Source: Cloacimonetes bacterium UBA5614
GTDB taxonomy: Bacteria; Cloacimonadota; Cloacimonadia; Cloacimonadales; Cloacimonadaceae
Assembly (NCBI GenBank): GCA_002424605.1
Contig: DIKQ01000013.1
Span: 293,457-357,456 of the forward strand
Direction of reading: 5' to 3'
Length of the DNA stretch: 64,000 bases
A model generated the notes under the pieces. The model searched no databases, was not told where the DNA came from, and saw only the letters and a list, made by a program, of their open reading frames with translations. Both the position numbers and the translations under genes were made by a program. Below are positions 44,900-57,500 of the stretch, one piece after another. Position 1 is the first letter of the stretch. The number at the start of each line of letters is the position of its first letter.

Positions 44900-45719
44900 C
44901 AACAGCGTAATAAATACCCACAGCGTGACCTCCTTTCTTTCCATGAAAGAGAAAGGGCACAGGATTGTAATGGCGACCGCCTATGACTATGCCATGGCGC
45001 GCACCGTCCGTGATACGGAAGTGGACATCATCCTGGTGGGCGACAGCCTGGGAATGGTGGTGCTGGGATATGACAATACCCTGCAGGTGACGATGGATGA
45101 CATGGTCTATCACACCCAGGCGGTAAGGCGAGGCGCTCCGGGCAGTTTTATCATTGCGGACATGCCCTACCTGAGCTATCATATTTCCCCTGAGGAAACC
45201 AAAATCAACGCAGCCCGGCTGATAACCTCCGCCAAAGCCAATGCCGTGAAACTGGAAGGCGGTACATCCACCCGGCTGGACGCCATCAAAGCCATCCTGG
45301 ACTGCGAAATCCCCGTCTGCGGGCACATTGGTCTCACGCCCCAATCCGTGCACAAGCTGGGCGGATACAAGGTGCAGGGCAAATCCCAGGCAGATTATGA
45401 CCGTTTCTTTGAAGAAGCTTTGCAGATAGAAAAAGCCGGAGCTTTTATGCTGGTGCTGGAGGGGATTCCAGAGGCCCTGGGCAAAGCCATCACCGAAGCC
45501 ATCAAAATCCCCACCGTAGGCATCGGGGCAGGACGCCACTGCGACGGACAGGTGCTGGTCTTTCACGATATGCTGGGCTGGAGCGAGTTCCTGCCAAAGT
45601 TCGTCAAGAAATATGCCGAGACGCATAAAACCATGACAGACGCCGTCAATGACTTTGCCAGAGAGGTGAGGGACGGTTCATTTCCAACCCGGGAGCAGGT
45701 CTATTATCCTATTGACTGA
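44892..45719 (+). CDS. panB: 3-methyl-2-oxobutanoate hydroxymethyltransferase
   Basis: The 275 residues fit the family. ATG 44892 has GAGG seven bases upstream and overlaps the previous stop. Motifs: MATAYDYAMA, the Mg-binding VGDSLGMV, DMPYLSY, VKLEGG, HIGLTPQSVHKLGGYKVQG and GIGAGRHCDGQVLV. It makes ketopantoate from ketoisovalerate and methylene-tetrahydrofolate, the first step of pantothenate synthesis. No other pantothenate gene is near. Confidence 0.96.
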   Translation: MISNSVINTHSVTSFLSMKEKGHRIVMATAYDYAMARTVRDTEVDIILVGDSLGMVVLGYDNTLQVTMDDMVYHTQAVRRGAPGSFIIADMPYLSYHISPEETKINAARLITSAKANAVKLEGGTSTRLDAIKAILDCEIPVCGHIGLTPQSVHKLGGYKVQGKSQADYDRFFEEALQIEKAGAFMLVLEGIPEALGKAITEAIKIPTVGIGAGRHCDGQVLVFHDMLGWSEFLPKFVKKYAETHKTMTDAVNDFAREVRDGSFPTREQVYYPID

Positions 45720-45750
45720 TTAGCCTCGTTTTCTTTCTTTACTTCATTAT

Positions 45751-45785
45751 CTTATCTGTAGAAGCCATCTATGGATACAGATAAG
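45751..45785. repeat. short intergenic palindrome
   Basis: CTTATCTGTA (45751-45760) and TACAGATAAG (45776-45785) pair perfectly over ten bases. It lies between panB and the PorX-like operon without a T run, so it may be an operator or mRNA hairpin. Confidence 0.7.
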
Positions 45786-45837
45786 GTACAGACACCCCCA
45801 AAAGATTAAATACCATAGACATAGCTAGGAGAGTGCG

Positions 45838-46464
45838 ATGCAGAATGCTGTTGAACATGTCGAGACAATGACCACCGAAGAAGTATTTGCAGCGGTGCAG
45901 AACCTGAAGAAAAAGCTGGAGGAAAACTTTGTGACCCTGGGTCAGCTGTTTTCCATGATTAAACGCAGGAAGATGTTTCAGGCAAAGGGATATGACAACT
46001 TCAAGGACTTTGTGGAAGCCGAGTATAACATCAACTCCACCCTGGCAGGCAAACTGCTGTCCGTTTACGAGATATACGTGGAAGAGCTGGATGTGGACGA
46101 CGGCACCATCAAGCAGCTTGGCTTTGACCGTCTCAATATGATAAAACCCTACGTGAAAGCCGGATACCCTGATGCCGACGAATGGCTGCAGAAAGCGGAG
46201 CAGATGCCTGTGAACGAACTGAAGCAGCACATCAAGGAAATCAAGGCAAAGGACAAAGACAAAGACAAGGATGTCAAAGACGTCCTCATAGACCAATATA
46301 TGGAGAGAATGCTCACATGGTTCAATTGTTCCCAGAAAGAGCTTAATTTCAAGCTGGCGCTTTACTTCCAGGATGCAGACCTGGAGGACATCAAAAAGAT
46401 AGTAAAGGAAAGACAGCGTCAGTTCGAGCTGGAAACCCAAACCCCCAAGGAGGAAGGAAAATGA
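45838..46464 (+). CDS. unknown helical protein coupled to the PorX-like regulator
   Basis: The 208 residues are mostly helical and charged. FQAKGYDNFKDFVEAEYNIN and STLAGKLLSVYEIYVEE resemble the helical DNA-binding module of some phage and plasmid proteins in which a YxxFxxFV helix precedes a helix-turn-helix. LGFDRLNMIKPYV follows. A lysine/aspartate tract (KAKDKDKDKDVKD) links to a short C-terminal domain. Its stop shares ATGA with the next start, so the two proteins are made together. A DNA-binding partner of the regulator is the best guess. Confidence 0.65.
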   Translation: MQNAVEHVETMTTEEVFAAVQNLKKKLEENFVTLGQLFSMIKRRKMFQAKGYDNFKDFVEAEYNINSTLAGKLLSVYEIYVEELDVDDGTIKQLGFDRLNMIKPYVKAGYPDADEWLQKAEQMPVNELKQHIKEIKAKDKDKDKDVKDVLIDQYMERMLTWFNCSQKELNFKLALYFQDADLEDIKKIVKERQRQFELETQTPKEEGK

Positions 46465-48020
46465 AACACATGCGGATACTCTGGGTTGATGACGAAATAG
46501 ATTTGCTCAAACCCTTTGTGCTTTTCCTGGAGGAAAAGGACTATAAAGTAACCACCTGCAACAATGGCAGTGACGCCATCGAACTGGTAGTGGACAATAA
46601 ATATGACCTGGTCATCCTGGATGAGATGATGCCCGGCCTGGACGGACTGACCACTCTGATGGAAATCAAGCGCATCAATTCCTCGCTTCCCATCATCATG
46701 GTTACCAAAAACGAGGAAGAAGGCCTGATGGACAAAGCCATCGCCTCCCAAATCTCCGACTATCTCATCAAGCCAATCAATCCAAACCAGATTATCATGG
46801 CAATCAAGAAAATCTTCCAGGCTGACGAAATCCGCGCCAACCAGATTGGAGAGCAGTACAGCAAATTTGTGGGACAGCTGAACCAGCGTCTGTTTGCCAG
46901 TCCCGGCTGGGAAGAATGGTCCCAGATATACCGCGACCTCAGCTATTGGGAACTGCAGATTGACCAGGTGAACGACGAAGGGCTCCAGCAGATGCATTTC
47001 CTGCAGAAGCGCGATTGCAACACGGAATTCACTTCCTTTGTGGAGGCAAATTACAAGAAGTGGCTGCAGAGCGATGACCGCCCCAACCTGTCTTTTGACG
47101 TGATTTCCCAGTATGTGGCGCCCAATTTTGAAGCCAACGTGCCGGTTTATATGATTATCATAGACTGCATGCGCCTGGACCAGTACATTGCCATCCAGCC
47201 CTACATCCAGGAACTGTTTGAAGAGGAGCTCAGCACCTATTACAGCATCCTGCCGACTGCCACCCCCTTCTCGCGCAATTCCGTCTTCAGCGGTATGCTC
47301 CCGATTGACATTGCCAAAAGGTTCCCGGATTACTGGGTGACTTCTTCCGAGATGGACAACAGCCGCAACCGCAATGAACACCAGTTGCTGGACGAACACA
47401 TCGAAGACCTTGGCTACAAGCTGGACCCCGCTTCCAAGTACGTAAAAATCTTCAATATGGAAGAGGGCAACTTCGTAATCCGCAAGATTGAGACCTGGAA
47501 CAAGGACAAGCTGGTGGTGCTGGTCTATAACTTCCTGGATTTGCTGGCGCACCACCGTTCCAAAGACCAGATTCTGCAGGAGACGATTCCCCACGAGGAA
47601 GGCCTGCGCGCCTTCACCAAGCACTGGTTCCTGCATTCCTCGCTGTATGAAGCCCTCAAGCTCATCGCCAAGCAGGATGCCATCGTCGTCATCACCACCG
47701 ACCACGGTTCCATCAAGGTTAACCGCGCCACCCAGGTTATCGGGGACAGGGATGCCTCCATCACCGTGCGTTATAAAGAAGGCAAAAACCTCTCGGCAAA
47801 CGACCGTCACGCCATCTTTGTCAAAAAGCCGGCGGAATACGGATTGCCATCCAAGAGCATCGTGGACAACTTTATCTTTGCCAAGGATGACTACTACTTC
47901 GTTTACCCCAATTCCTACCATCAGTACCAGCGGCAATACAACGGCACCTTCCAGCACGGAGGCGTCTCCATGGAAGAGATGATTCTGCCTGTCGCCGTCT
48001 GCAGAAGCAAAAAGAAATAA
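46461..48020 (+). CDS. porX: PorX-like response regulator fused to a PglZ (alkaline-phosphatase-fold) domain
   Basis: The protein has 519 residues, almost the length of Porphyromonas PorX. The receiver domain (1-120) is intact: D10-D11, phospho-acceptor D54 in VILDEMMPG, T82 and K104 in LIKP. The PglZ domain (about 215-510) shows IIDCMRLDQY, ATPFSRNSVFSG, LLAHHRSKD and TTDHGSI, the metal-site signatures of the fold. In Bacteroidetes PorX controls type IX secretion genes with SigP and PorY and hydrolyses nucleotide-like substrates. Here it lies next to several proteins with type IX-like sorting modules. No kinase is adjacent. Confidence 0.88.
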   Translation: MKHMRILWVDDEIDLLKPFVLFLEEKDYKVTTCNNGSDAIELVVDNKYDLVILDEMMPGLDGLTTLMEIKRINSSLPIIMVTKNEEEGLMDKAIASQISDYLIKPINPNQIIMAIKKIFQADEIRANQIGEQYSKFVGQLNQRLFASPGWEEWSQIYRDLSYWELQIDQVNDEGLQQMHFLQKRDCNTEFTSFVEANYKKWLQSDDRPNLSFDVISQYVAPNFEANVPVYMIIIDCMRLDQYIAIQPYIQELFEEELSTYYSILPTATPFSRNSVFSGMLPIDIAKRFPDYWVTSSEMDNSRNRNEHQLLDEHIEDLGYKLDPASKYVKIFNMEEGNFVIRKIETWNKDKLVVLVYNFLDLLAHHRSKDQILQETIPHEEGLRAFTKHWFLHSSLYEALKLIAKQDAIVVITTDHGSIKVNRATQVIGDRDASITVRYKEGKNLSANDRHAIFVKKPAEYGLPSKSIVDNFIFAKDDYYFVYPNSYHQYQRQYNGTFQHGGVSMEEMILPVAVCRSKKK

Positions 48021-48048
48021 ACTGCAATCCATCAGCGATTAACATAAT

Positions 48049-48086
48049 GCGGGACTGCCAATTACGGTTGTCCCGCTTTTCTTTTT
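48049..48086 (+). terminator. intrinsic terminator of the PorX-like operon
   Basis: GCGGGAC (48049-48055) and GTCCCGC (48070-48076) flank a 14-base loop, followed by TTTTCTTTTT. Confidence 0.8.
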
Positions 48087-48100
48087 CCCTCACTCCATCC

Positions 48101-48168
48101 TGCTTGACACGGGAGGGTATCGGGAAGGATACGGGAAGAATCTCCTCGCATCCTCCCCGTATCAAGCA
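48101..48168. repeat. long intergenic palindrome with GGATACGGG words
   Basis: TGCTTGACACGGG (48101-48113) pairs with CCCGTATCAAGCA (48156-48168), 12 of 13 bases. The interior contains the near-repeats GGTATCGGGAAGGATACGGG. The rest of the 48021-48519 gap holds a possible TTGACA box at 48222 and a short leader ORF. Confidence 0.75.
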
Positions 48169-48375
48169 AGGAAGAAAGGCAGAACTTTGGTTGCAGGTTT
48201 CGGGAGGAACGTAAAAATATGTTGACATCTGAAAAGCATTCATAAGAATATGATGTAAGGGAAAAACAGAAAGCTGAAAAAGTGCTGAATGCCCTCTGGT
48301 AAAGGTGCGGAAGCATTATTCAGGATTCTGTTATACAGTTTATCAGTACCCCAATGGTAAGCTTAGGAGAAATTG

Positions 48376-48504
48376 ATGATGACTTTGGTCAATATTCTCG
48401 TTTTTTCTTTTTTGGACCTTGTATCCCTAACATCCGAAAACCATCCACAAGCGGCACTGCTGTGCCCGCAATCAGCTTTTAGCAATTACAACAAACAAAT
48501 ATAG
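48376..48504 (+). CDS. possible 42-codon leader ORF before the giant gene
   Basis: ATG ATG at 48376 follows AGGAGA by five bases. It encodes MMTLVNILVFSFLDLVSL and a polar tail, and stops 15 bases before the start of the giant gene. The hydrophobic start could be a tiny membrane peptide or a leader. With no homologue known to me it could equally be chance. Confidence 0.3.
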   Translation: MMTLVNILVFSFLDLVSLTSENHPQAALLCPQSAFSNYNKQI

Positions 48505-48519
48505 CATATGGAGTCAGCT

Positions 48520-51500
48520 ATGAAAAAACTCGTATTTCTTTTGTCGCTGGTAGTTTTCCTGGGCGGTCTATTGATAGCCGATATCAGCGATTACTATGAA
48601 TTCGTCGCAGGCACGACGACCTATACCGAAATTACCGGCACCCAGCAAACCAGCGCCATGGGTGACGACGTTACCTCTACGGCAATTGATCTGGGCTTTA
48701 CCTTTCCTTATGGGGACAATACCTATACCCAGATAAAAATAAACTCCAACGGCGTGGTAACGCTGGGGACAGTACCCGTTCCGACGCTGACCAACAACCT
48801 GATGTCCACCACCATATGTCCTGTGGTGGCAGCTCTTTGGGATGACCTGCACACGGGAAGGGTTCAGGACACAACCTATCCTCAGACCAGTTCGGTGCAA
48901 ACCCTGCTCCAGGGCACAGCTCCCAACCGCACTTTCACGGTTCAGTATAAAAATGCTTACTGGTATTACAGCGTGGCAACCAGCTGGGTCAATTTCCAGG
49001 TGGTGCTGCATGAGAGCGGTAATATAGACCTGATTTACGGTCCCAACGCCGGGACAGGACCGGGGACTTCCGCCACTGCCTCCATCGGCCTTAATATGCT
49101 CCCGGGCGGAGCCGGAAATATCCTGAGCGTCAATCCGCTCACAATGACTGCTTCCACTACGACAGAGACAAATAATATCAGTGCCTATATCACACCCGGC
49201 ACCAAATTTAGCTTTAACGTACCGGTGGGACTTCCCAATGACCTGTCCTGCCTGTCTGTGACAGGTGAAGCCAATCCCTCGGTCGGGACTTCCTATCCTT
49301 ATACTGTAAATGTCCGAAACCGGGGTACCAATCCGCAAACAACTTACACAGTAAAACTGATGAGCGGCACCACAGAGCTTGCCACGGTAAACGGAACCCT
49401 GATCCAGCCGGGGCAGACCCTGCCCTTTACCCTGAACTGGACGCCCACAACCACCGGCCAGACCCAGCTTTATGGAAAGGTCATTATGGCTGGAGACCAG
49501 AATCCCGCCAATGACCAGTCCGGTCCAATAACAGTTAATGTCCAGCCTCCGGGCACCCAGATGGTGATAATCGGAAACGGCACCTCGGCGCAGAGCTATC
49601 CATTCTACACAACCTATGGCTATGTACGCGACGCGGCAATCTATACCGCTGCGGAAGTCGGTATTCCGGGACTCATCACCGGTATCCAGTGGGATGTGGC
49701 TGTTCAGTATGGCCATTCCACGCCTTACAGGATTTTGATGAAGACCACCACAGCCACGGCTCTGGTGGCACAACCCTGGGACGTAACCATTGCAGACGCC
49801 CAGCTTGTGGCTGAGGGCACAGTCACCTTTAACCAGGTGGGCTGGACCTATATTCCCTTTACCATCCCGTTTGTCTATACAGGAGCTGAAAACCTGGTGG
49901 TGATGGTGGAATCCAATTATGGCGGTGCCGGAACCACCAACTCGCAGACCTTCAGGTACACGACCAGCACCACGGCCAGCCACCATTATATGTACCAGGA
50001 CACCACACCGCCTCCGGGTAACGGATACGTCAGCGCGTCCAGGCCCAATATCGGTCTTACGCTGACAGCGGTCAGCCCCAATCCCGCTTTTGCGGTCAGT
50101 CCATCCAGCTGGAACTATGGGCAGACCTTCGTAAACATGGTACATAACAAGGTCTTTACCATCACAAATATAGGCGGCGGTACAACTCCGCTGGTCATAA
50201 ACAACATCACCATCGGGGGCAGTCCCTTCTTTACCCTGCAGAACCTGCCGACGCTGCCGCTGTCACTGAACAGCTTCCAGTCAGTAACCTTTACGGCGCG
50301 TTACAATCCCACGGCAGTCGGCAACCACACTGCCACGATAGTGATTACGGATAACCTGACCCGGACCCAGCATCCGGTGGATTTACAGGGCTCCTGCATA
50401 GACCCAACCATCTACACAAGCCCGTATTTCCAGAACTTTGACACGGTAACCATTCCGGCTTTGCCGATTGACTGGTCATCTTTTTCAGTGGCTCCCGGCT
50501 ATGTCACAACAGTTACGACATCGCCCTATAGCGCGCCAAATTGCGTTTATCTGTACAATTCGACCTCCACAAACGGACCTTACCTGATTTCCCCGCCTAT
50601 CAGCCCCACTATGCCGCTGGTAACCATGCGGGTCAAATTCTGGGCAAAGGGGGCAACTACCTATACGCTTTCCGTTGGCGGAATGAGCAATCCCCTGGAT
50701 GCGGCGACTTATACGCAGGTGAGCAGCTTTACGCTGACCTCTGCTTGGGCGGAGTATCAGGTGGGATTCCAGACCTATGCCGGCACGGGTCAGTTTATCG
50801 CATTCAAGCACGGCAATGCCTCCACTTCTCAAAGCATTTATATCGATAATGTGACCATAGAAGTGATACCTCAAAACGACTTGGCCGCACTAAACATAAC
50901 CGGTAATGCGACTCCCTCGGTCAATATGGCTACCAACTATACGGTAACAATTAAAAATGAAGGCACAAACCAGCAGAGCAACTATCAGGTAAAACTCTTC
51001 CGGGAAGGCGATATCGAGGTTGGCTCTGTGGCAGGTCCCGTCATAGCTCCCGGTGCAACGGCGCAGGTAACGATTCCCTGGACTCCAACCACTCAAGGCC
51101 CTACATACATTTACGGGAAGGTAGTATTAACGGGAGACCAGAATAACCTGAACGACCAGACAGCCAACCTGAACGTCTCAGTGCAGCCTGCCGGTGTGAC
51201 TGCCGTGACAGTAGGGGACGGCAGCCAGACCCAGTATTACATGCCGGTTTGCATGTTCTACAAGTCCAGCTTGTTCCAGAGCATATATTATCAAAGCGAG
51301 ATGAATGTCTATGGTTTGATTACTGCCGTGTCTTTTTATAACAACTTCCTCACCAACCTGCCGGCAAAACCGACCAAAGTGTGGCTGGGAACCACCACTC
51401 AAGCTGATCTCAGCGCAGGATGGATACCCTCCACCGCCATGACTTTGGTCTATGACGGAACTGTGGACTATCCGTCAGGGCAAAATACGATAGTAATTCC

Positions 51501-54500
51501 GTTGCAGACGCCATTCCCCTATATGGCCGGCAATCTGGTCATCATGGTGCAGCGTCCTTTGGATACGGCGTATTTCAGCTCATCTGATTTGTTCTTCTCT
51601 CAGACAATAGGAACCAACCGGGCGCGCAGGGTGAATAGCGACACGGTTGACTATGACCCCACCAATCCGCCGACTACTTCCACTTTGACGGGGCAATTCC
51701 CCAAGACTACCTTTATGATGTTGGTAGAGGATATGGGTTCCCTGGGCGGTACCGTATCTTCCGGAGGAAGTCCTCTGGAAGGAGCCCTTGTTTCTATAGT
51801 GGGTACCACAAGTTCGCAGTTAACCAATTCGATTGGTACCTATAACTTCCCCTTTGTGCAGCCGGGAACCTATCAGGTAACCTGCAGCAAACTGGGATAT
51901 ATGACCCAGACCCAGCAGGCGGTAATTGTCGCCGACCAGGCAACCACGATGAACTTCAATATGGTGCTGGCTCCATCCGTTAACGTGACCGGAACAGTGG
52001 TAGGCAGCGAAGCTCCCACCGTTGGTCTGGCTAATGCAGCAATTGCCCTGACAGGCGTAATCAACTACAACGGAACCACCAATGCCCAGGGGCAGTTTAC
52101 CATATCCAATGTCCTGGCAGGCAATACATATAACTATGTAATCTCCAAGCAGGGTTACCAGAATGCCACAGGCAGCATTACGCTGGGAGCAACCAATTAC
52201 AGCATGGGAACGATTATCCTGAACGAAATAGCTCTTCCTGCCGTGGGTGTAACTGCTGCTCTCAATATGGCTCAAACTGAAGCAGTTGTGATGTGGAGAG
52301 CGCCAGGAGCTGCCAGCCCCTATTACCAGGATGACTTTGAGTTTTCAAATGGCGGTTGGGTACCATCCTCCAACTGGACCAATCCTTTGGGTGACTGGGA
52401 ATGGACAGACAGCTACAACGTTGCCAACTTTGTTGATACATATGGCAGCACATCTGTCGTGCCTCCCCCGTCTGCACACTCAGGTACCGGTTTTTGGGGA
52501 ACTATTATCCACTCAAATTACACAAACTCCGGCGGATTCAGTTACCTGACCAAGACGTTTAACTTCAGCGGCTACAATAATTCTGTTTTACGGCTGTGGA
52601 GTTGGCAAAACCTCTTTGGTAACTTCGACTATGCCCAGATAAGAGTAAACGGAACCATTCTCTGGGGACCGACGACAGCCGCTAACAATGTATGGGAGAA
52701 TGTAATCGTAGGCCTTTCTGCTTATGATGGAATGGCTGAGGTTGTAATACAGCTGGAGGCATATGCCTCGACAGTGGTGAATTATGCCGGCTGGTATGTT
52801 GATGATGTCTATGTGGGTCCTGCCGCAGGCTTTACGATTGCCAGGAACGAGAGCAGGGAAGCCATAACCAACCTCACACCTTTGACCAGCGACAGAGACC
52901 GTCCGGCTATCGGATACAAGGTCTGGCGTCTGCTCCAGGGCATGGAAGCCAACGAAGCAAGCTGGACTCTGCTGACCCCGGCAACCATAACCGATACCTT
53001 CTATGTGAACACCGGATGGCAAGCTCTGCCTGACGGGGAATACAGGTGGGCAGTCAAGACGGTCTATACCAATAATGTATTATCTCCGCCTGCCTTCTCA
53101 AATATGCTGAGGAAACGCCCCAATGACCTTTCCGCACTCACAATAACCGGCTCTCTCACTCCCTCTGTGGGCGCAGCATTTAACTATACGGTTAATATCA
53201 GGAACACGGGTACGGCTGCCCAGACCACCGGCTCATACACCGTAAAGATAATGTCCGGAACCACGGAACTGGCATCAGTACCGGGACCGGCAATCCAGCC
53301 CAATGAAACATTGGATGTAATCATTCCCTGGACGCCTGCCACTTCCGGTTCAACGACCATTTACGGAAAAGTGGTGTTACCAACGGATACGCTTCCCACC
53401 AATGACTCCACACCAACCCTGACTGTCTTTGTACACCCGGAGGGAACTTTATTCGTAACCATTGGTGAAGGCACCTCTGCCCAGAGCTATCCTTTCTATA
53501 CGACTTATGGCTATGTCCGTGACGCAGCTATCTATACAAATGCGGAAATCGGCGTACCCGGCCAGATTACGGGTATCCAGTGGAATTGCGCCGTGCAATA
53601 CGGGCACACCACCCCTTACCGGATACTGATGAAGATGACCACGGATACACAGCTTGTGGCGCAACCGTGGGCAACGACCATTGCCGATGCCCAACTGGTC
53701 GCTGAAGGCACGGTCACCTTCAATTCTGTTGGCTGGGTTTACATCCCGTTCACCACACCATTTGTCTATACCGGCAACAATCTGGTGGTAATGGTGGAAT
53801 CCAACTATGGCGGAGCCGGAACCTCAAACTCCCAGACCTTCCGCTACACCACCAGCACCACAGCCAGCCACCATTACAATTATGCTGACACGACACCGCC
53901 CACGACCAATGGCTACGTGAACGCTTCCAGACCCAATATCGGGCTCAGCCTTACATCCATAGGCAACAATCCTGTCTTCAATGTGTCGCCCACCAATTGG
54001 AACTATGGGCAGACCTTTGTAAATATGGTGCACAACAAGTCCTTCACGATTACCAATATCGGCGGTGGCACCACACCACTGGTAATCACCAATATCGTCA
54101 TCAGCGGCAGTCCGTTCTTTACTTTACAAAACCTGCCGACCCTGCCGGCCTCCCTGAACGGATTCCAATCCGTTACCTTCACAGCCAGGTACAATCCCAC
54201 CGCAGTCGGCAACCATACCGCCACCATACTGATAACGGATAACCTGACCAGAACGCATGTGTTCCGTCTGGGAGGCAACCAGAGAGACGGGGCCACCAGG
54301 ACAGACCACCCTGTGGAGCTTACAGCTTCCTGTATCGACCCCACCATCTACACATCGCCCTATACGCAAAACTTCGATGCCGTCACTGTGCCCAACCTGC
54401 CGATTGACTGGCTCAAGCTGGAAATCGCTCCGGGCACGGTGCAGACCAATACCACTTCGCCATACAGTACTCCGAACTGCGTGAGATTGCTGAATTCCAC

Positions 54501-57500
54501 AGCAACAAACGGTCCTTTCCTGATATCTCCGCCCATTGCATCTACCCTGCCCCTGAATACGATGCGCATCAAGTTCTGGGTAAAGGGCGTGGGAGCTTAT
54601 CAGCTCTCCGTAGGAGCTATGACAGACCCGTTGGATGCAGGCACCTACACCCAGGTATCCAGCTTTGCCATTACCACTACCTGGACTGAGTATGTGGTAG
54701 GTTTCCAAACCTATACGGGAGCAGGTCAGTTCATGGCAATCAAGCATGGCAATGCCGCTACTTCCCAGACCATTTACATCGATAACGTCACCATAGAAGT
54801 AATCCCTCAAAACGACCTGGCAGCCCTGAGCGTGACCGGTAACGTAACCCCCACGGTTAATATGTCCACCAACTATACGGTCAACCTGTTTAACTGGGGC
54901 ACCAATCCCCAGACCAATTACCAGGTGAAGCTGTTCCGGGAAGGCGACATCGAAATCGCTTCAGTGGCAGGACCCACAATAGCTCCCGGTATGAACGCGC
55001 AGGCTGTGGTATCATGGGTGCCCACCGTACAGGGACCCACCTACATATACGGCAAGGTGGTCCTAACCGGCGACCAGAACAACCTGAACGACCAGACCCC
55101 CAACCTGAACGTCAGCGTCTATCCTGCCGGAACCATGGTAGTGACTGTGGGCGATGGCAGCCAGACCCAGTATTATATGCCGGTCTGCATGTTCTATAAA
55201 TCCAGCTTGTTCCAAAGTATTTATTACCAGAATGAGCTGAACTTTATCGGGCTGGTAACAGGCGTGTCTTTCTATAACAACTTCCTGACCAACCTGCCCA
55301 ACAGACCCACCAAAGTATGGCTGGGAACCACCACCCTGAATGACCTGAGCGCCGGCTGGATACCCTCCACCCAGATGACTTTGGTCTATGACGGAACGGT
55401 GAATTATCCTTCCGGGCAAAACACGGTCACCATCACGCTCCCTGAGCCCTTCCTGTATCTGGAAGGTAACCTGGTGATGATGGTACAGCGTCCGTTAGAT
55501 ACCGTCTATTACAGCAGTTCCGACCTGTTCTATTCCCAGACGGTAGGCACCAACCGCGCCCGCCGGGTAAACAGCGACACGGTTGAATATGACCCCGCCA
55601 TTCCGCCCACCACATCCACCCTGACGGGTCAGTTCCCCAAGACCAGCTTTATGGTCATCCCCGGCGGTGTGGGACACCTGACCGGAACCGTTCTCGGCGC
55701 CGGCAACGTTCCTCTGCAGGGTGCCACAATCCAGATTGTAGGCGGTGGACAGGCAACCACCAACGCGCAAGGCCAGTACACCATAATGAATATAATCGCA
55801 GATACATATCAGGTAACTGCCAGCCGTCACGGCTATATCACCCAGACCATCAGCAATGTGGTGATTCCTGAGGACTCCACTGTGGTGCAAAACTTCACCC
55901 TGACCCAGATGCCGACCGTCAATGTGACCGGCACAATCGTGGGCAGTGATGCCCCGACCGTGGGTCTGGCGGGAGCTACCATCTCTCTCACAGGCTATGA
56001 GAACTACCAGACGACCGCCAATGCCCAGGGACAGTTTACCATAACGGGTGTGTACACAAACCAGACCTACAATTACGCTGCCACAGCCCTGGGTTACCAG
56101 GAAATGACCGGCACTATCAACGTGGGAACCGGCAACCTGAACATGGGAACGGTCACCCTGAGTGAGATAGCCTATACGCCGCGCACGGTCAATGCCACCC
56201 AAAACACGGCTCAGACACAGGTAACTGTTACCTGGCAGGCACCGGACCCCAATGCGGTGGATATCACCGAGAGCTTTGAAAATGCCCAGTTCCCGCCTGC
56301 GGACTGGACACGCATAGTCACAAACAACGGTCCTGCCAACACTCTGGGGGTCTATCCCACCTGGAGCAGATTCGGCACCATCGTCTCTGGAACCACTACG
56401 ATAGCCCCGCATGCAGGCGCCTGGCAGTGCGGTTTCTGGTGGGATTATAACCACCAGGATGAATGGCTGATGACTCCCCAGTTCAATTGCCCGCAGGGAG
56501 CCACTCTCACCTTCTGGACCTATGCGTTCTACGGCTCGCTCAATAACGACCACTATTATGTGAAAATATCCAGCAACAACGGCAATACCTGGCAGGTGCT
56601 GTGGGATGCCTCCACCCTCACCGGAGGCTGGAACAACTACCAGACGCCTGTGGTGATAGACCTGAATGCCTACACGGGACAGCAGGTCAAGATTGCCTGG
56701 CACGCAGACGACCCCAATACCAGCAGTGACGGTATGTGGTACAACTGGTTTATCGATGATATCGTCATCGGCAGCCAGACCATGACCATCCGCTTCAATC
56801 CGGAAGACCTGTCCGTCCGCACTGCCGGTGCTGAACGCGGAATGCCTTCGGTTGTCTCAGGCAATCTCTCAATGTCCAGAACCGGCGACAAGGAACCGGG
56901 AAGGGATGGCAACAAATCTCACCTGAACCTGGGCGCGGAAGAGTCCATCCGCCACACACGCTCCATCGAAGGTTACAAGGTGTGGCGTCTGCTGCAGGGA
57001 CAGGAGCTGAACGAAGCCACCTGGACTCTGCTGACCCCGCAGATGATTACAGACCTTTCCCACGTTGATGCCGGCTGGTCCGGAGTTGCTGCAGGAACCT
57101 ATAAGTGGGCGGTGAAAGCCATGTACACCAATGATGTGGTGTCGCTTGCCGCTTTCTCCAATCCGCTGGTCAAAGCCCCGCTGCCTTCCGGAACCCTGGT
57201 GGGCGTGGTGCGCAACAGCGCCAATATTCCCATCCAGGGAGCTGTGGTATCGGCAGGAACCAGCACCACCACCACCCTTGCCAACGGCTCTTACAATATG
57301 TCCGTGCCGGTGGGAACCTATGCCGTCACGTGCACCGCAGCCGGTTACAACCCCGCCACCACTGAGAATATTGTGATTGTGCTGAACCAGACCACCATCT
57401 GCAACTTCACCATGTCCACAGGCATCGAAACCGAGGTCGAGATAGTGAAGACAGAGCTGAAGGGCAATTATCCCAATCCCTTCAATCCCCAGACCATCAT

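Noticed and set aside
46419..48032. 537-codon open frame antisense to the PorX-like gene
   Set aside because: It mirrors codon bias of the real gene, has no ribosome site or protein motif, and the sense strand has clear catalytic motifs.
48568..50145. Long antisense open frames across the giant gene
   Set aside because: They are by-products of its codon use. The sense product has a signal peptide and known domain signatures throughout.
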